DNA of 64,000 bases from Pseudomonas sp. Au-Pse12 (GTDB lineage: Bacteria; Pseudomonadota; Gammaproteobacteria; Pseudomonadales; Pseudomonadaceae), in NCBI RefSeq assembly GCF_021341665.1, contig NZ_JAJTTH010000006.1, forward strand, positions 62,001-126,000, written 5' to 3'. The position numbers and the translations under genes are program-made. Shown piece after piece: positions 27,346 through 36,682 of this stretch (the first letter of the stretch is position 1; every line of letters begins with the position of its first letter). The notes below the pieces were generated by a model. The model saw only the letters and a program-made list of their open reading frames with translations. It was not told where the DNA came from and searched no databases.

Positions 27346-29604
27346 TTAACTGAGAGTTTCTACCAACAACGCATCCACCCGCTGGAAACCGCGAGGCAGT
27401 TTGTTGCCACGGCGACCGCGCTCGCCTTTGTAGTGCTCCAGATCGTCGGCCTTCAGCGACAAGGTGCGCTTGCCGGCCTGCAGCACCAGGGTCGCGCCAT
27501 CCGGCAGTACCGCGATGTCGGTAACGTACTCTTCGCGGCTGGCCACGCGCTCACCGGGAATACCGATGATCTTGTTGCCCTTGCCCTTGCCCAGTTGCGG
27601 CAGGTCGCTGATCTTGAACACCAGCAGGCGCCCTTCGGTGGTCACCGAAGCCAGCCAGTTCTGTTCACGATCGGCCACTGGCCGCGGCGCCAGCACCTTG
27701 GCGTTGTTCGGCAGGCTCAACAGTGCCTTGCCCGCCTTGTTCTTGGCCTGCAGGTCCTCGCCCTTGACCACGAAGCCGTAACCGGCATCGGAAGCGATGA
27801 CATACAAGGCATCGTCATCCGGCAACAGCACGCACTCGAAGGTCGCACCTGGCGGCGGCGTCAGACGGCCGGTCAGAGGCTCGCCCTGGCCACGCGCCGA
27901 TGGCAGCGTATGAGCGGCCACCGAGTAACTGCGGCCGGTGGAGTCGATGAACACCGCGAACTGGTTGGAACGCCCGGCAGCGGCGGTCTTGTAGCCATCG
28001 CCAGCCTTGTAGGACAAACCAGTGGCGTCAATATCATGCCCCTTGGCGCAACGGACCCAGCCTTTTTCCGACAGAACGATGGTGACCGGTTCGGTAGGCA
28101 TCAGTTCGTTTTCCGACAGTGCCTTGGCCTCGGCCCGGGCAACGATCGGCGAACGGCGGTCGTCGCCGTAGGTTTCTGCGTCTTGCAGCAGCTCGCTACG
28201 CACCAGCTTCTTCAGCTTGGCTTCACTGTTGAGCAGCGCTTGCAGCTTGGCCTGTTCCTTGAGCAGTTCATCCTGCTCGGCCCGCAGCTTCATCTCTTCC
28301 AGACGCGCCAACTGCCGCAGACGGGTGTCGAGGATGTAGTCGGCCTGGATTTCGCTAAGGGCAAAACGCTCGATCAGCTTGGCCCGTGGATGCTCCTCGG
28401 TGCGGATGATGTGGATCACTTCATCCAGGTTGAGGTAGGCAATCAGCAAACCGTCCAACAGGTGCAGGCGACGCTCGACCTTGTCCAGGCGGAACTGCAG
28501 GCGCCGACGCACAGTGCTGACGCGGAATTCCAGCCACTCCACCAGCAGGGCCCGCAGGTTCTTCAACTGCGGCTTGCCATCCAGGCCGATGATGTTGATG
28601 TTGACCCGATAGGTAGACTCCAGCTCGGTGGTGGCGAACAGGTGCTGCATCAGCTCTTCGGGATCGACCCGGTTGGAGCGCGGGATGATCACGATGCGGC
28701 ACGGGTTCTCGTGGTCCGACTCGTCGCGCAGGTCGGCCACCATCGGCAATTTCTTGGCCTGCATCTGACCGGCGATCTGCTCCAGCACCTTGGCCCCGGA
28801 CACTTGATGCGGCAGCGCCGTGACGATGATGTCACCGTCCTCGACGCGGTACACGGCGCGCATGCGCACCGAGCCACGGCCGGTTTCGTAGATCTTCAGC
28901 AGATCGGCGCGAGGCGTGATGATTTCCGCTTCGGTGGGGTAGTCCGGGCCCTGGATATGCTCGCAGAGCTGCTCGACGCTGGCCTTGGGCTCATCGAGCA
29001 GGCGCACGCAAGCCGAAGCCACTTCCCGCAGGTTGTGCGGCGGCACGTCGGTGGCCATGCCCACGGCGATGCCGGTGGTGCCGTTGAGCAGGATGTTCGG
29101 CAAGCGCGCCGGCAACACCAGCGGTTCCTGCAGCGTGCCGTCGAAATTCGGCCCCCAGTCCGCAGTCCCCTGGCCCAGCTCGCTGAGCAGCACTTCGGAG
29201 TAGCGCGACAGGCGCGCCTCGGTATAACGCATGGCGGCGAAGGACTTGGGGTCGTCCGGCGCCCCCCAGTTACCCTGCCCGTCCACCAGCGTGTAGCGGT
29301 AGCTGAACGGCTGGGCCATCAGCACCATGGCCTCGTAGCAGGCCGAATCGCCGTGCGGGTGGAACTTGCCGAGCACATCGCCCACGGTACGCGCGGACTT
29401 CTTGTGCTTGGAATCGGCATCCAGCCCCAGCTCACTCATGGCGTAGACGATACGCCGCTGTACCGGTTTCAGGCCGTCGCCGATATGCGGCAAAGCACGG
29501 TCCATGATCACGTACATGGAGTAGTTGAGGTAGGCATTTTCGGTGAAGTCAGCCAGTGACCGGCGTTCTACGCCATCCAGGCTGAGATCAAGGGAGTCGC
29601 TCAT
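27346..29604 (-). CDS. parC: DNA topoisomerase IV subunit A
   Basis: Cleavage and religation subunit of topoisomerase IV, which decatenates daughter chromosomes. 752 residues from ATG 29604 (GAGG upstream); in-frame starts to 29667 are not supported. The quinolone-resistance region reads FHPHGDSACYEA with Ser87 and Glu91, the unmutated state. The active Tyr lies in AAMRYTEARLSRY. C-terminal beta-pinwheel repeats follow (for example RKDEYV-like blocks, here SREEYVTDIAVL). Seven bases after the retropepsin gene; last gene of the parE-parC run. Confidence 0.97.
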   Translation of the reverse strand: MSDSLDLSLDGVERRSLADFTENAYLNYSMYVIMDRALPHIGDGLKPVQRRIVYAMSELGLDADSKHKKSARTVGDVLGKFHPHGDSACYEAMVLMAQPFSYRYTLVDGQGNWGAPDDPKSFAAMRYTEARLSRYSEVLLSELGQGTADWGPNFDGTLQEPLVLPARLPNILLNGTTGIAVGMATDVPPHNLREVASACVRLLDEPKASVEQLCEHIQGPDYPTEAEIITPRADLLKIYETGRGSVRMRAVYRVEDGDIIVTALPHQVSGAKVLEQIAGQMQAKKLPMVADLRDESDHENPCRIVIIPRSNRVDPEELMQHLFATTELESTYRVNINIIGLDGKPQLKNLRALLVEWLEFRVSTVRRRLQFRLDKVERRLHLLDGLLIAYLNLDEVIHIIRTEEHPRAKLIERFALSEIQADYILDTRLRQLARLEEMKLRAEQDELLKEQAKLQALLNSEAKLKKLVRSELLQDAETYGDDRRSPIVARAEAKALSENELMPTEPVTIVLSEKGWVRCAKGHDIDATGLSYKAGDGYKTAAAGRSNQFAVFIDSTGRSYSVAAHTLPSARGQGEPLTGRLTPPPGATFECVLLPDDDALYVIASDAGYGFVVKGEDLQAKNKAGKALLSLPNNAKVLAPRPVADREQNWLASVTTEGRLLVFKISDLPQLGKGKGNKIIGIPGERVASREEYVTDIAVLPDGATLVLQAGKRTLSLKADDLEHYKGERGRRGNKLPRGFQRVDALLVETLS

Positions 29605-29611
29605 GCGGGCC

Positions 29612-30133
29612 TCATTGGTTCGTAGTCTGGCGCAGCAGCATGCTGCCGCCGCGCTGAGTAAATTCAAGTTTCTTCAAAGCGCTCATGCCCAGTAGAACCT
29701 GGTCGCCATCGAGCCCCGGGGCCACCAGAGCGGCCACATCGCGCAACACGATATCGCCCAGTTGCAGGAGTTCGATACGGGTTCGATACCCCTCGCTGCG
29801 GCCGTTGGCCGTGCTCAGGCTGACCGGAGCGCCCCGCTCCAGGCCCAGGCGCTCGGCCAGGTCCGCGGGCACCGAGACATCGGTGGCGCCGGTATCGAGC
29901 ATGAATTGCACCGGCCGCCCGTTGATATGGCCGCTGGCGACGAAATGCCCCTGGCGATTGCCCGCCAACTGCACTTCGATGTAACCCTCATGTTGTTGCG
30001 AACTGACGACAGTGTTGGGGTTCTCCTGGCGCGCTTCCCAGTCGGCAAAGAACCGCGTGGCCAAAAACAGCGCCGCCGCCCAGGCCATGATCAGCATCAC
30101 CCGCCCTGCACTCTTGCCCGGCTGCTGGCTCAC
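29612..30133 (-). CDS. Retropepsin-like aspartic protease (TIGR02281-type)
   Basis: Small single-pass membrane protein of 173 residues. A helix lies at about residues 12-29, then a clan AA aspartic protease domain with the catalytic triad in FMLDTGATDVSVP (Asp80-Thr-Gly), the second conserved block LGDIVLRDVAALVAPG, and LLGMSALKKLEF near the end. Such one-lobe proteases act as dimers, probably in the periplasm. The GTG start at 30133 overlaps the previous stop by four bases (GTGA), giving coupling within the topoisomerase IV run. Longer reading upstream only enters the neighbouring gene. The substrate is not known. Confidence 0.88.
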   Translation of the reverse strand: MSQQPGKSAGRVMLIMAWAAALFLATRFFADWEARQENPNTVVSSQQHEGYIEVQLAGNRQGHFVASGHINGRPVQFMLDTGATDVSVPADLAERLGLERGAPVSLSTANGRSEGYRTRIELLQLGDIVLRDVAALVAPGLDGDQVLLGMSALKKLEFTQRGGSMLLRQTTNQ

Positions 30134-31113
30134 GGTTTGGCACTCCAACCGCCTTCGGGAGCGGCAAAGCGCCAGACGATCGGTCGGGCCTCGCCATCGG
30201 CGCGGGCACCGTTGTTGTTGTCCAGGCCGATCCAGGCGCCCTTGGCATCCACCACCAGGGCTTCCGCCAACCCGTAGGGCTGTGGATAACGCCGGTGCGC
30301 CACCAGTGCTTCGCCAGCAAACGACCAGCACAGCTCGACCTTGGCGGTCAGAGCGTCCCGGCGACAGATCTGGTAGGCATTGCGCTCCAGGGTGAACAGC
30401 TTGCCGTCGAACAGCGCCAGGTCGGCAAAGTCCCGGGACACGGCCTTGGCGTTCGGCACCTGCTCAGGCTGCATTTCCAAACCTGCTTCGCTGAGCAGCA
30501 CACACCGGCCATCGCAGTCCCAGGTGGTCTGGCCGCGCTTGATCAACAGCAACCCGCGTCGCTCGCGCTCCGCCGCCAACCAGATCCGGTCCCCGGCGGG
30601 GTTGACCGCCAGGCCCTCGAACAGGGCGTTGAAGTGCAGCAGCATGCCGCTCGCGCGGGCTTCGCGGACCATGATCGGGGAAATCTTCAACCAGGTCGGA
30701 GCCCCTTGCGCCGGAACCTGCAGCACCGCGGCGTGGGCTTCGCTGACCACATATTTGTTGCCGGCGGCGTCGCAGGAAATGCCTTCGAAGTCCAGGTCGC
30801 CACCGCGCACGAAAGACGCCGCCCAGGTCCGCGACTTCAGGCCCCAGGGCAAGCCGGTATCGGGTACCGATGGCACCTCGATCCTGATGGTCTCGGCCTG
30901 CCAGACGGTGTCACGGGTATCGAGTTTGTAGATCTGCTCGTCATCGCGGTCGGAGACGGTCCAGAGATCCTGACCACAGAGCGCCAACCCGGACAGATTG
31001 CCGCCGCGCATGCCTTCCACAGGATGCTCGGACAGCAATTTCAGTTCGGGCGCCGGCGCGGCCAGCACTGAAGTTGCCAATAGCGCCAGGGCCAGGGCAA
31101 GACCTCTGTGCAT
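30130..31113 (-). CDS. Esterase-like activity of phytase family protein
   Basis: Secreted protein of 327 residues with a signal peptide (MHRGLALALALLATSVLAAP). Its beta-propeller-like repeats match the esterase-like phytase family (GNLSGLALCGQDLWTVSDRD, GGDLDFEGISCDAAGNKYVV, FNALFEGLAVNPAGDRIWLA, YGLAEALVVDAKGAWIGLD). The repeated Glu-Gly and Asp positions would line a metal or phosphate site. Actual substrate unknown. The start overlaps the parE stop and the end overlaps the retropepsin start. Confidence 0.85.
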   Translation of the reverse strand: MHRGLALALALLATSVLAAPAPELKLLSEHPVEGMRGGNLSGLALCGQDLWTVSDRDDEQIYKLDTRDTVWQAETIRIEVPSVPDTGLPWGLKSRTWAASFVRGGDLDFEGISCDAAGNKYVVSEAHAAVLQVPAQGAPTWLKISPIMVREARASGMLLHFNALFEGLAVNPAGDRIWLAAERERRGLLLIKRGQTTWDCDGRCVLLSEAGLEMQPEQVPNAKAVSRDFADLALFDGKLFTLERNAYQICRRDALTAKVELCWSFAGEALVAHRRYPQPYGLAEALVVDAKGAWIGLDNNNGARADGEARPIVWRFAAPEGGWSAKP

Positions 31114-33017
31114 CAGGCCAGCACCTCGGCCAGGTTGCCCTTGGACTCCAGCCAGGACTTGCGATCACCGGCGCGTTTCTTCGCCAGCAGCATGTCCATG
31201 ATTTCCGCGGTGGCCTCGACGTCGTCCAGGGTCAACTGCACCAGACGCCGGGTGTTCGGATCCATGGTGGTCTCGCGCAGTTGCGGCGGGTTCATTTCAC
31301 CCAGCCCCTTGAATCGGGTGACCTGCGGTTTGCCGCGCTTCTTCTCGGCCACCAGGCGGTCGAGAATGCCGTCACGCTCGGCCTCGTCCAGGGCGTAGTA
31401 GATTTCCTTGCCCAGGTCGATGCGATACAACGGCGGCATGGCCACATAGACGTGGCCGGCGTCCACCAGCGGACGGAAATGCTGGACGAACAAGGCACAC
31501 AACAAAGTGGCGATGTGCAGACCGTCGGAGTCGGCGTCGGCGAGGATGCAGATCTTGCCGTAGCGCAGCTGGCTCATGTCCTCGGCGCCCGGGTCGACAC
31601 CGATGGCCACGGCGATGTTGTGCACCTCCTGGCTGGCCAGGACTTCGCTACCGTCCACTTCCCAGGTGTTGAGGATCTTGCCGCGCAACGGCAGGATCGC
31701 CTGGAATTCCTTGTCCCGCGCCTGCTTGGCCGAACCACCGGCGGAGTCACCCTCCACCAGGAACAGTTCGGAACGCATCGGGTCCTGGCCGGCGCAGTCG
31801 GCCAGCTTGCCGGGCAGTGCCGGGCCCTGGGTAATGCGCTTGCGCTCGACCTTCTTGCTGGCCTTCAGGCGGCGGCCGGCGTTGCTGATGGCCAGCTCCG
31901 CCAATTGCATGCCCAGTTCGGGGTTGGCGTTGAGCCACAGGCTGAACGCGTCCTTGACCACGCCGGAAACGAAAGCGGCCGCCTCACGGGACGACAGGCG
32001 CTCCTTGGTCTGGCCGGAGAACTGTGCGTCCTGCATCTTCATCGACAGGACAAAGGCGATGCGCTCCCAGACGTCTTCCGGGGCCAGCTTCAGGCCGCGT
32101 GGCAACAGGTTGCGGAACTCGCAGAACTCGCGCATCGCATCCAGCAGGCCCTGGCGCAGGCCATTGACGTGGGTACCGCCCTGAGCCGTGGGGATCAGGT
32201 TGACGTAGCTTTCCTGGACGCTGTCGCCGCCTTCGGGCAGCCACAGCAGGGCCCAGTCCACGGCTTCCTTGTTACCCGCCAGGCTGCCGCAGAACGGCTC
32301 GCTGGGCAGGCGTTCGAATTCGCTGACCGCGTCCACCAGGTAGGAGCGCAGGCCGTCTTCGTAATGCCACTCGACCTTTTCGCCGCTGGACTTGTCCTCG
32401 AAGCTCACCAGCAGCCCCGGGCACAGTACGGCCTTGGCCTTGAGCACGTGCTTGAGGCGGCTGACGGAAAATTTCGGTGAATCGAAGTATTTCGGATCCG
32501 GGGCAAAGTACACGCTGGTGCCGGTGTTGCGCTTGCCCACGCTGCCGACCACTTCCAGCTCGGTGGCCTTGTAGCCGTCGGCGAACGTCATCTGGTACTC
32601 GTTGCCGTCGCGCTTGACCCGCACCCGCACCTGGTTCGACAGGGCGTTGACCACGGAAATGCCCACCCCGTGCAGGCCGCCGGAGAACTGGTAGTTCTTG
32701 TTGGAAAACTTGCCGCCGGCATGGAGCTTGGTAAGGATCAGCTCGATCCCGGACACGCCCTCTTCCGGGTGGATGTCCACGGGCATGCCGCGGCCGTCGT
32801 CGGACACTTCCAGGGAATGGTCGGCGTGCAGGATGACCTGTATCGACTTCGCATGGCCGGCCAGGGCTTCGTCGACGCTGTTGTCGATGACTTCCTGGGC
32901 CAAATGGTTGGGCCGCGTGGTGTCGGTGTACATGCCCGGGCGTTTGCGCACCGGGTCGAGTCCCGAGAGGACTTCGATGGCGTCTGCGTTATAAGAGCTA
33001 GCGCTGGGAGTGGCCAT
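31113..33017 (-). CDS. parE: DNA topoisomerase IV subunit B
   Basis: ATPase subunit of topoisomerase IV. The 634 residues have GHKL motifs (VIDNSVDEALAGHA, DDGRGMPVDIH, GGLHGVGISVVNALS) and the TOPRIM metal-binding blocks (ELFLVEGDSAGGSAKQARD, ILADADSDGLH). ATG 33017. First gene of the run parE, phytase-like gene, retropepsin, parC, all joined by overlaps or short gaps; yqiA lies 42 bases upstream. Confidence 0.98.
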   Translation of the reverse strand: MATPSASSYNADAIEVLSGLDPVRKRPGMYTDTTRPNHLAQEVIDNSVDEALAGHAKSIQVILHADHSLEVSDDGRGMPVDIHPEEGVSGIELILTKLHAGGKFSNKNYQFSGGLHGVGISVVNALSNQVRVRVKRDGNEYQMTFADGYKATELEVVGSVGKRNTGTSVYFAPDPKYFDSPKFSVSRLKHVLKAKAVLCPGLLVSFEDKSSGEKVEWHYEDGLRSYLVDAVSEFERLPSEPFCGSLAGNKEAVDWALLWLPEGGDSVQESYVNLIPTAQGGTHVNGLRQGLLDAMREFCEFRNLLPRGLKLAPEDVWERIAFVLSMKMQDAQFSGQTKERLSSREAAAFVSGVVKDAFSLWLNANPELGMQLAELAISNAGRRLKASKKVERKRITQGPALPGKLADCAGQDPMRSELFLVEGDSAGGSAKQARDKEFQAILPLRGKILNTWEVDGSEVLASQEVHNIAVAIGVDPGAEDMSQLRYGKICILADADSDGLHIATLLCALFVQHFRPLVDAGHVYVAMPPLYRIDLGKEIYYALDEAERDGILDRLVAEKKRGKPQVTRFKGLGEMNPPQLRETTMDPNTRRLVQLTLDDVEATAEIMDMLLAKKRAGDRKSWLESKGNLAEVLA

Positions 33018-33059
33018 GGGTTCTCGTCGTTAGTCGTTCAATGAATATGGGGCGAAAGC

Positions 33060-33668
33060 TCACAGTGCCGTGAAGTCGATCGCCTGGTACTGATCGGCAG
33101 TGATGCCGGCAAAATTCAACATCGCCGGCAATTGTCCGGTAAAACCTTGGAAACTATGATCGCCGCCGGCCTGGATGCGCAAGGCGCAGGCGCGGTAATA
33201 GCGTTCGGCGCTGCGATAGTCCAGCGTCTCGTCCCCGGTCTGCAACCACACCTGATACCGCTCCGGGTCCTGGGGAGGCGCGACTTCCAGCGCCGCCAGG
33301 GCCGCCACATGATCGTGGGTCAGCTCCCAGGTTTCATCGGTATACAGGTTCTTCTGCGTGCCCAGATAACCGTCGAACATCCGGTGCGGGCTGACCGCAG
33401 GGTTGATCAGCAGGGCTTTCAGACCATAGCGCTCGGCAAGGTGAGTCGCATAGTAGCCGCCGAGCGAGCTGCCGACCAGCAATGGACGACCGAGCTCGGC
33501 AATCGCCTGTTCCAGCTGGCCAATGGCCTGGCGCGGATGATGGTGCAGGGCCGGTACACGCAATTGCCCGGCCAGGCCGAGCTGCTCCATGACCTGCCTC
33601 AGCTGAGTGGCCTTGGTCGAAGCCGGAGCACTGTTGAAGCCGTGGATATAAAGGATCGAGCCGGACAT
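33060..33668 (-). CDS. yqiA: YqiA/YcfP family alpha/beta hydrolase
   Basis: Esterase-like cytosolic protein of 202 residues starting MSGSILYIHGFNSAPASTKA. The nucleophile elbow is GSSLGGYYATHLAERYG (Ser near 72), and a His near the C-terminus (AGGDHSFQGF) completes the triad. ATG 33668 has AGGGAG upstream; the in-frame start at 33812 is not supported. Immediately upstream of parE, a neighbourhood shared by many gammaproteobacteria (nudF-yqiB-cpdA-yqiA-parE). Confidence 0.93.
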   Translation of the reverse strand: MSGSILYIHGFNSAPASTKATQLRQVMEQLGLAGQLRVPALHHHPRQAIGQLEQAIAELGRPLLVGSSLGGYYATHLAERYGLKALLINPAVSPHRMFDGYLGTQKNLYTDETWELTHDHVAALAALEVAPPQDPERYQVWLQTGDETLDYRSAERYYRACALRIQAGGDHSFQGFTGQLPAMLNFAGITADQYQAIDFTAL

Positions 33669-33735
33669 GCGAACTCCCTGTGCACCTGGGCAAAAGCCGC
33701 AGTTTACAGGGATGACGGCGGGTAACGAAGCCGCT

Positions 33736-34551
33736 TCAGTAGCCGTTGCTGCCGTAGTCGAGGGTGAATGCGTAGCCCTCGACCCGCTGCACGCCGGTTT
33801 CCAACCGTCCATCGGGCAGCAACCGCAGCCAGCGGTAGCCCGGCGCCCGCTCCTCGACCTTGAAGTCGTCGCTCAAGGGCTCGAACTGGATGCAGGTTGA
33901 AGGTGAGGCCAACAGTCGCACCTCGCCACGCAGGCGGTCGATCTCCTGGTGGACATGGCCCCAGAGCACGGCGCGGACCTGTGGAAACGCATCGATCACG
34001 GCAAACAGTGCCTGGGCATTACGCAAGCCGATGGGCTCCATCCAGGCGCAGCCGATGGACACCGGGTGGTGATGCAGACAGATCAGGTGATGCCGTTCCG
34101 GCGCCTCGCTCAGCGAGCGGGTCAGCAGTTGCAGTTGGTCATCCTGCAGATAACCCGGTACCGACCCCGGCACCGCCGAGTCCAGCAGGGTGATACGCCA
34201 GTTGCCGATATCCACCACCGGGGCGAGCAGATCACTGCCACTCGCGGCCAGTTCCATGACCTGCGGTTCGTCATGATTGCCCGCTAGCCAGCGGGCTGGG
34301 GCGGCAATCTGCCGGGTCAACTGGCGAAAGCGCTGATAGGACTCCAGCGTACCGTCCTGGGACAGATCGCCGGTGGCCAGCATCAGGTCGATCCGCGGCT
34401 GCTGCGCCAGCACCAGGTCGATGACCCGTTGCAGGCTGTCGGCGGTGTTCATGCCCAACAGCGCGCCGTCCGGCTCGGCAAACAGATGGCTATCGGACAG
34501 TTGCACCAGCCATACGGAGTCGTCGGCAGTCAGTGCGGATACGCTTGGCAC
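33736..34551 (-). CDS. cpdA: 3',5'-cyclic-AMP phosphodiesterase CpdA
   Basis: Calcineurin-type metallophosphoesterase that hydrolyses cAMP and so limits Vfr/CRP signalling. The 271 residues carry the five metal motifs LSDSHLF, TGDLSQDG, GNHD, CLHHHPVS and GHVHQE. A GTG at 34551 with AGGAG six bases upstream is the best start; an ATG at 34596 lacks a site. Part of nudF-DUF1249-cpdA-yqiA-parE. Confidence 0.95.
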   Translation of the reverse strand: MPSVSALTADDSVWLVQLSDSHLFAEPDGALLGMNTADSLQRVIDLVLAQQPRIDLMLATGDLSQDGTLESYQRFRQLTRQIAAPARWLAGNHDEPQVMELAASGSDLLAPVVDIGNWRITLLDSAVPGSVPGYLQDDQLQLLTRSLSEAPERHHLICLHHHPVSIGCAWMEPIGLRNAQALFAVIDAFPQVRAVLWGHVHQEIDRLRGEVRLLASPSTCIQFEPLSDDFKVEERAPGYRWLRLLPDGRLETGVQRVEGYAFTLDYGSNGY

Positions 34552-34650
34552 GGCGTTCTCCTGGAGCAAGGGCACAAAGCATGGTGAAGGCGGCAATTAT
34601 GCTGGGGGAAGTGAAAAAGAGGAAACCTGGGAAGCGGACCCAGTTCACAT

Positions 34651-35103
34651 CTAGCGCACGGCTTCGAACTCGTGACCACAGGCCAGGCAGTGACTCAGCC
34701 ACTCCCCCAGAAAGACATTAAGCTGGGCCTTTTCATCCGGCTGGTGCATGAAGGCATTCGGATAGGGATAGATGCTGCGAAACCGTCGGGCATGTTCGGC
34801 GCTGATGACTTCCGCCATGCGCGCATCGTGATAGACCTGCACTTCCAGCTGCGGCACCGGCAGCCACGGCAGGCTGTGCTCCTGGCGCACCTGCAAGGTG
34901 GTGGTGTAGGGGCAAGCCAACACCACTTCCAGGGCCAGTACGCCGAGCATCTGGTCGCCCTGGGTCACGGCAATGCGCCGCGCCACAGGCTGGTTGCGCA
35001 TGTCGGGCAACAGGCGCATCAGCCGGGCGTAGTTGGCCTCGCAGGAAGCTTGCAGCCCCGCGAGATCCACCCGGTAGCGGTCGCGTACCTTGTTTACGAC
35101 CAT
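34651..35103 (-). CDS. DUF1249 (YqiB-like) family protein
   Basis: Cytosolic protein of 150 residues beginning MVVNKVRDRYRVDLAGLQAS and ending in a Cys/His-bearing HCLACGHEFEAVR. It matches the YqiB family found between nudF and cpdA in gammaproteobacteria. No catalytic motif is visible and the function is unknown. Its start overlaps the nudF end by 10 bases, indicating coupling. ATG 35103 follows GAGGGGG at short spacing. Confidence 0.9.
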   Translation of the reverse strand: MVVNKVRDRYRVDLAGLQASCEANYARLMRLLPDMRNQPVARRIAVTQGDQMLGVLALEVVLACPYTTTLQVRQEHSLPWLPVPQLEVQVYHDARMAEVISAEHARRFRSIYPYPNAFMHQPDEKAQLNVFLGEWLSHCLACGHEFEAVR

Positions 35104-35711
35104 AACCCCCTCACTTCGGCGCGATTGAGCGCCAGCCACTGCAAGGCAATGATGCTGGCGGCGTTGCAGATTCGCCCGTCACGCGTGGCCTGCAAGGCAT
35201 CCTCGTAAGCCATCACGCACACCCGGATGTCCTCCGCCTCTTCCTCCAGCCCGTGCAGGCCACCGGCGGCGCTGCTGTCGCAACGCCCCAGGAACAGATG
35301 GACGAACTCGGTGCTGCCCCCTGGCGACGGGAAGTACTGGGTCATCGGCCACAGCGCCGAGATGCCCAGGCCAGCTTCCTCCTGCGCCTCACGACGCGCC
35401 ACTTCTTCCGGCTGCTCGTCCTTGTCGATCAACCCGGCCACCAGCTCCACCAGCCAGGGCGTGCCAGCCTTGCTCATGGCGCCAACGCGGAACTGTTCGA
35501 TCAGCACCACCTCATCGCGTTGCGGATCGTACGGCAGTACGCAGACCGCATCGTGACGGACCAGAACTTCACGATTGATTTCACGCCCCATGCCACCGGC
35601 GAACAGTTCATGACGCAGTTGCAGGCGATCAAGCCGGTAAAAACCCTGGAAGCAGTTCTCGCGCCGGATGATCTCGACGGCACTCGGCGTGGAGTGGGCA
35701 AAGTCAGTCAT
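35094..35711 (-). CDS. nudF: ADP-ribose pyrophosphatase
   Basis: Nudix hydrolase converting ADP-ribose to AMP and ribose-5-phosphate. The 205 residues contain a complete Nudix box: Gly, five residues, Glu, seven residues, then REAQEEAGL, in the block that starts GLIDKDEQPEE near residue 93. First gene of the block leading to parE. A 224-base gap upstream is shared with the divergent DUF3298 lipoprotein gene and shows nothing else recognisable. Confidence 0.95.
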   Translation of the reverse strand: MTDFAHSTPSAVEIIRRENCFQGFYRLDRLQLRHELFAGGMGREINREVLVRHDAVCVLPYDPQRDEVVLIEQFRVGAMSKAGTPWLVELVAGLIDKDEQPEEVARREAQEEAGLGISALWPMTQYFPSPGGSTEFVHLFLGRCDSSAAGGLHGLEEEAEDIRVCVMAYEDALQATRDGRICNAASIIALQWLALNRAEVRGLWS

Positions 35712-35935
35712 AACAATCCTCGTGTACAGCGTATTCGACCCGAGGATCCCCCTCGACTTCGCGCCATCCTAACGCGCTCGCGGCTGCCGATGCAGCCCCT
35801 TTACCCTCAGCGGGATAGACGGCGAGGGGCTAAACCTACTCTAATTGCCTCTATTGAGCTTAGTGGCGAACCGACTGCCTCGCAGACAGTCGAAGCCGGT
35901 AACTTTTGCCTCCCCCTGGTTTATGAAGGACGCCC

Positions 35936-36682
35936 ATGTCGCTTGTCAAAATCGCCTCCGTGGCCTGTATCGCCCTGACCCTGGGCGCCTGCCAAAGCCT
36001 GTTTCAACCCAGCTACATGACCCCACTGGAAACCACCCGGGACAAATCCGAGCAACTCAAGCCCGGCTGCAGCGGCGCCGACTGCCCACTGGTCAACCTC
36101 GACATCGTGCACTTCCCCGCCGAGCCGAAACTGGATGCCATCGTTGAGAAACGCCTGCTGCAAATGACCCGCACCAGCCCCGACGCAGCACTGCCGGCCA
36201 GCCTGGCGGCCTACCGCGAGCAGTTCCTGCGCAGCGCGCCGGACCGCCACGGTATATACCTGCAATCCAAGGTACGCGAGCAGCATGACGGCCTGGTGAT
36301 CATCGAACTGGCCAGCTACCTGGACACCGGCGCCGCCAACGGCACCCCGGGCCGCGGCTTCGTCAACTATTCACGCCAGCAGCACCAGGCCCTGAACCTG
36401 GCGGACATGCTGCTGCCGGGCCAGGAAGAGATGTTCTGGAAAGCCGCGCGGGTCGCCCACAACAACTGGCTGATCAGCACCCACCTGGATCGCGAGGCGG
36501 AGTTCGTGAAGACCTGGCCCTTCCAGAAGACCCAGAACGTGGCGCTGACCCGCAACGCCGTGACCCTCAAGTACGACGTCACCACCATCGCGCCGCAGGT
36601 TTTGGGCCACGTCGAGCTGCAGATCCCCTACGACCGCCTCAAGGGCGTACTCAAGCCCGAGCTGTTTCCTGGCGGTAACTGA
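35936..36682 (+). CDS. DUF3298/RsiV-like lipoprotein
   Basis: Predicted lipoprotein of 248 residues. The signal peptide ends in LGAC (Cys near 19). The mature part resembles DUF3298-type domains also found in anti-sigma factor RsiV (YLQSKVREQHDGLVIIELAS, GRGFVNYSRQQHQALNLADM, FWKAARVAHNNWLIS), a fold that can bind lysozyme-like ligands. GAAGGA precedes ATG 35936. Its last 32 bases overlap the convergent cytX end. No sigma factor gene is adjacent, so a role in signalling is only a possibility. Confidence 0.83.
   Translation: MSLVKIASVACIALTLGACQSLFQPSYMTPLETTRDKSEQLKPGCSGADCPLVNLDIVHFPAEPKLDAIVEKRLLQMTRTSPDAALPASLAAYREQFLRSAPDRHGIYLQSKVREQHDGLVIIELASYLDTGAANGTPGRGFVNYSRQQHQALNLADMLLPGQEEMFWKAARVAHNNWLISTHLDREAEFVKTWPFQKTQNVALTRNAVTLKYDVTTIAPQVLGHVELQIPYDRLKGVLKPELFPGGN

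Noticed and set aside
27433..29559. 708-codon open frame antisense to parC
   Set aside because: Mirror of a GC-rich gene with strong codon bias; no domain recognisable, and parC is unambiguous on the other strand. The same applies to long frames opposite purA, the hfl genes, mutL, parE and msbA.
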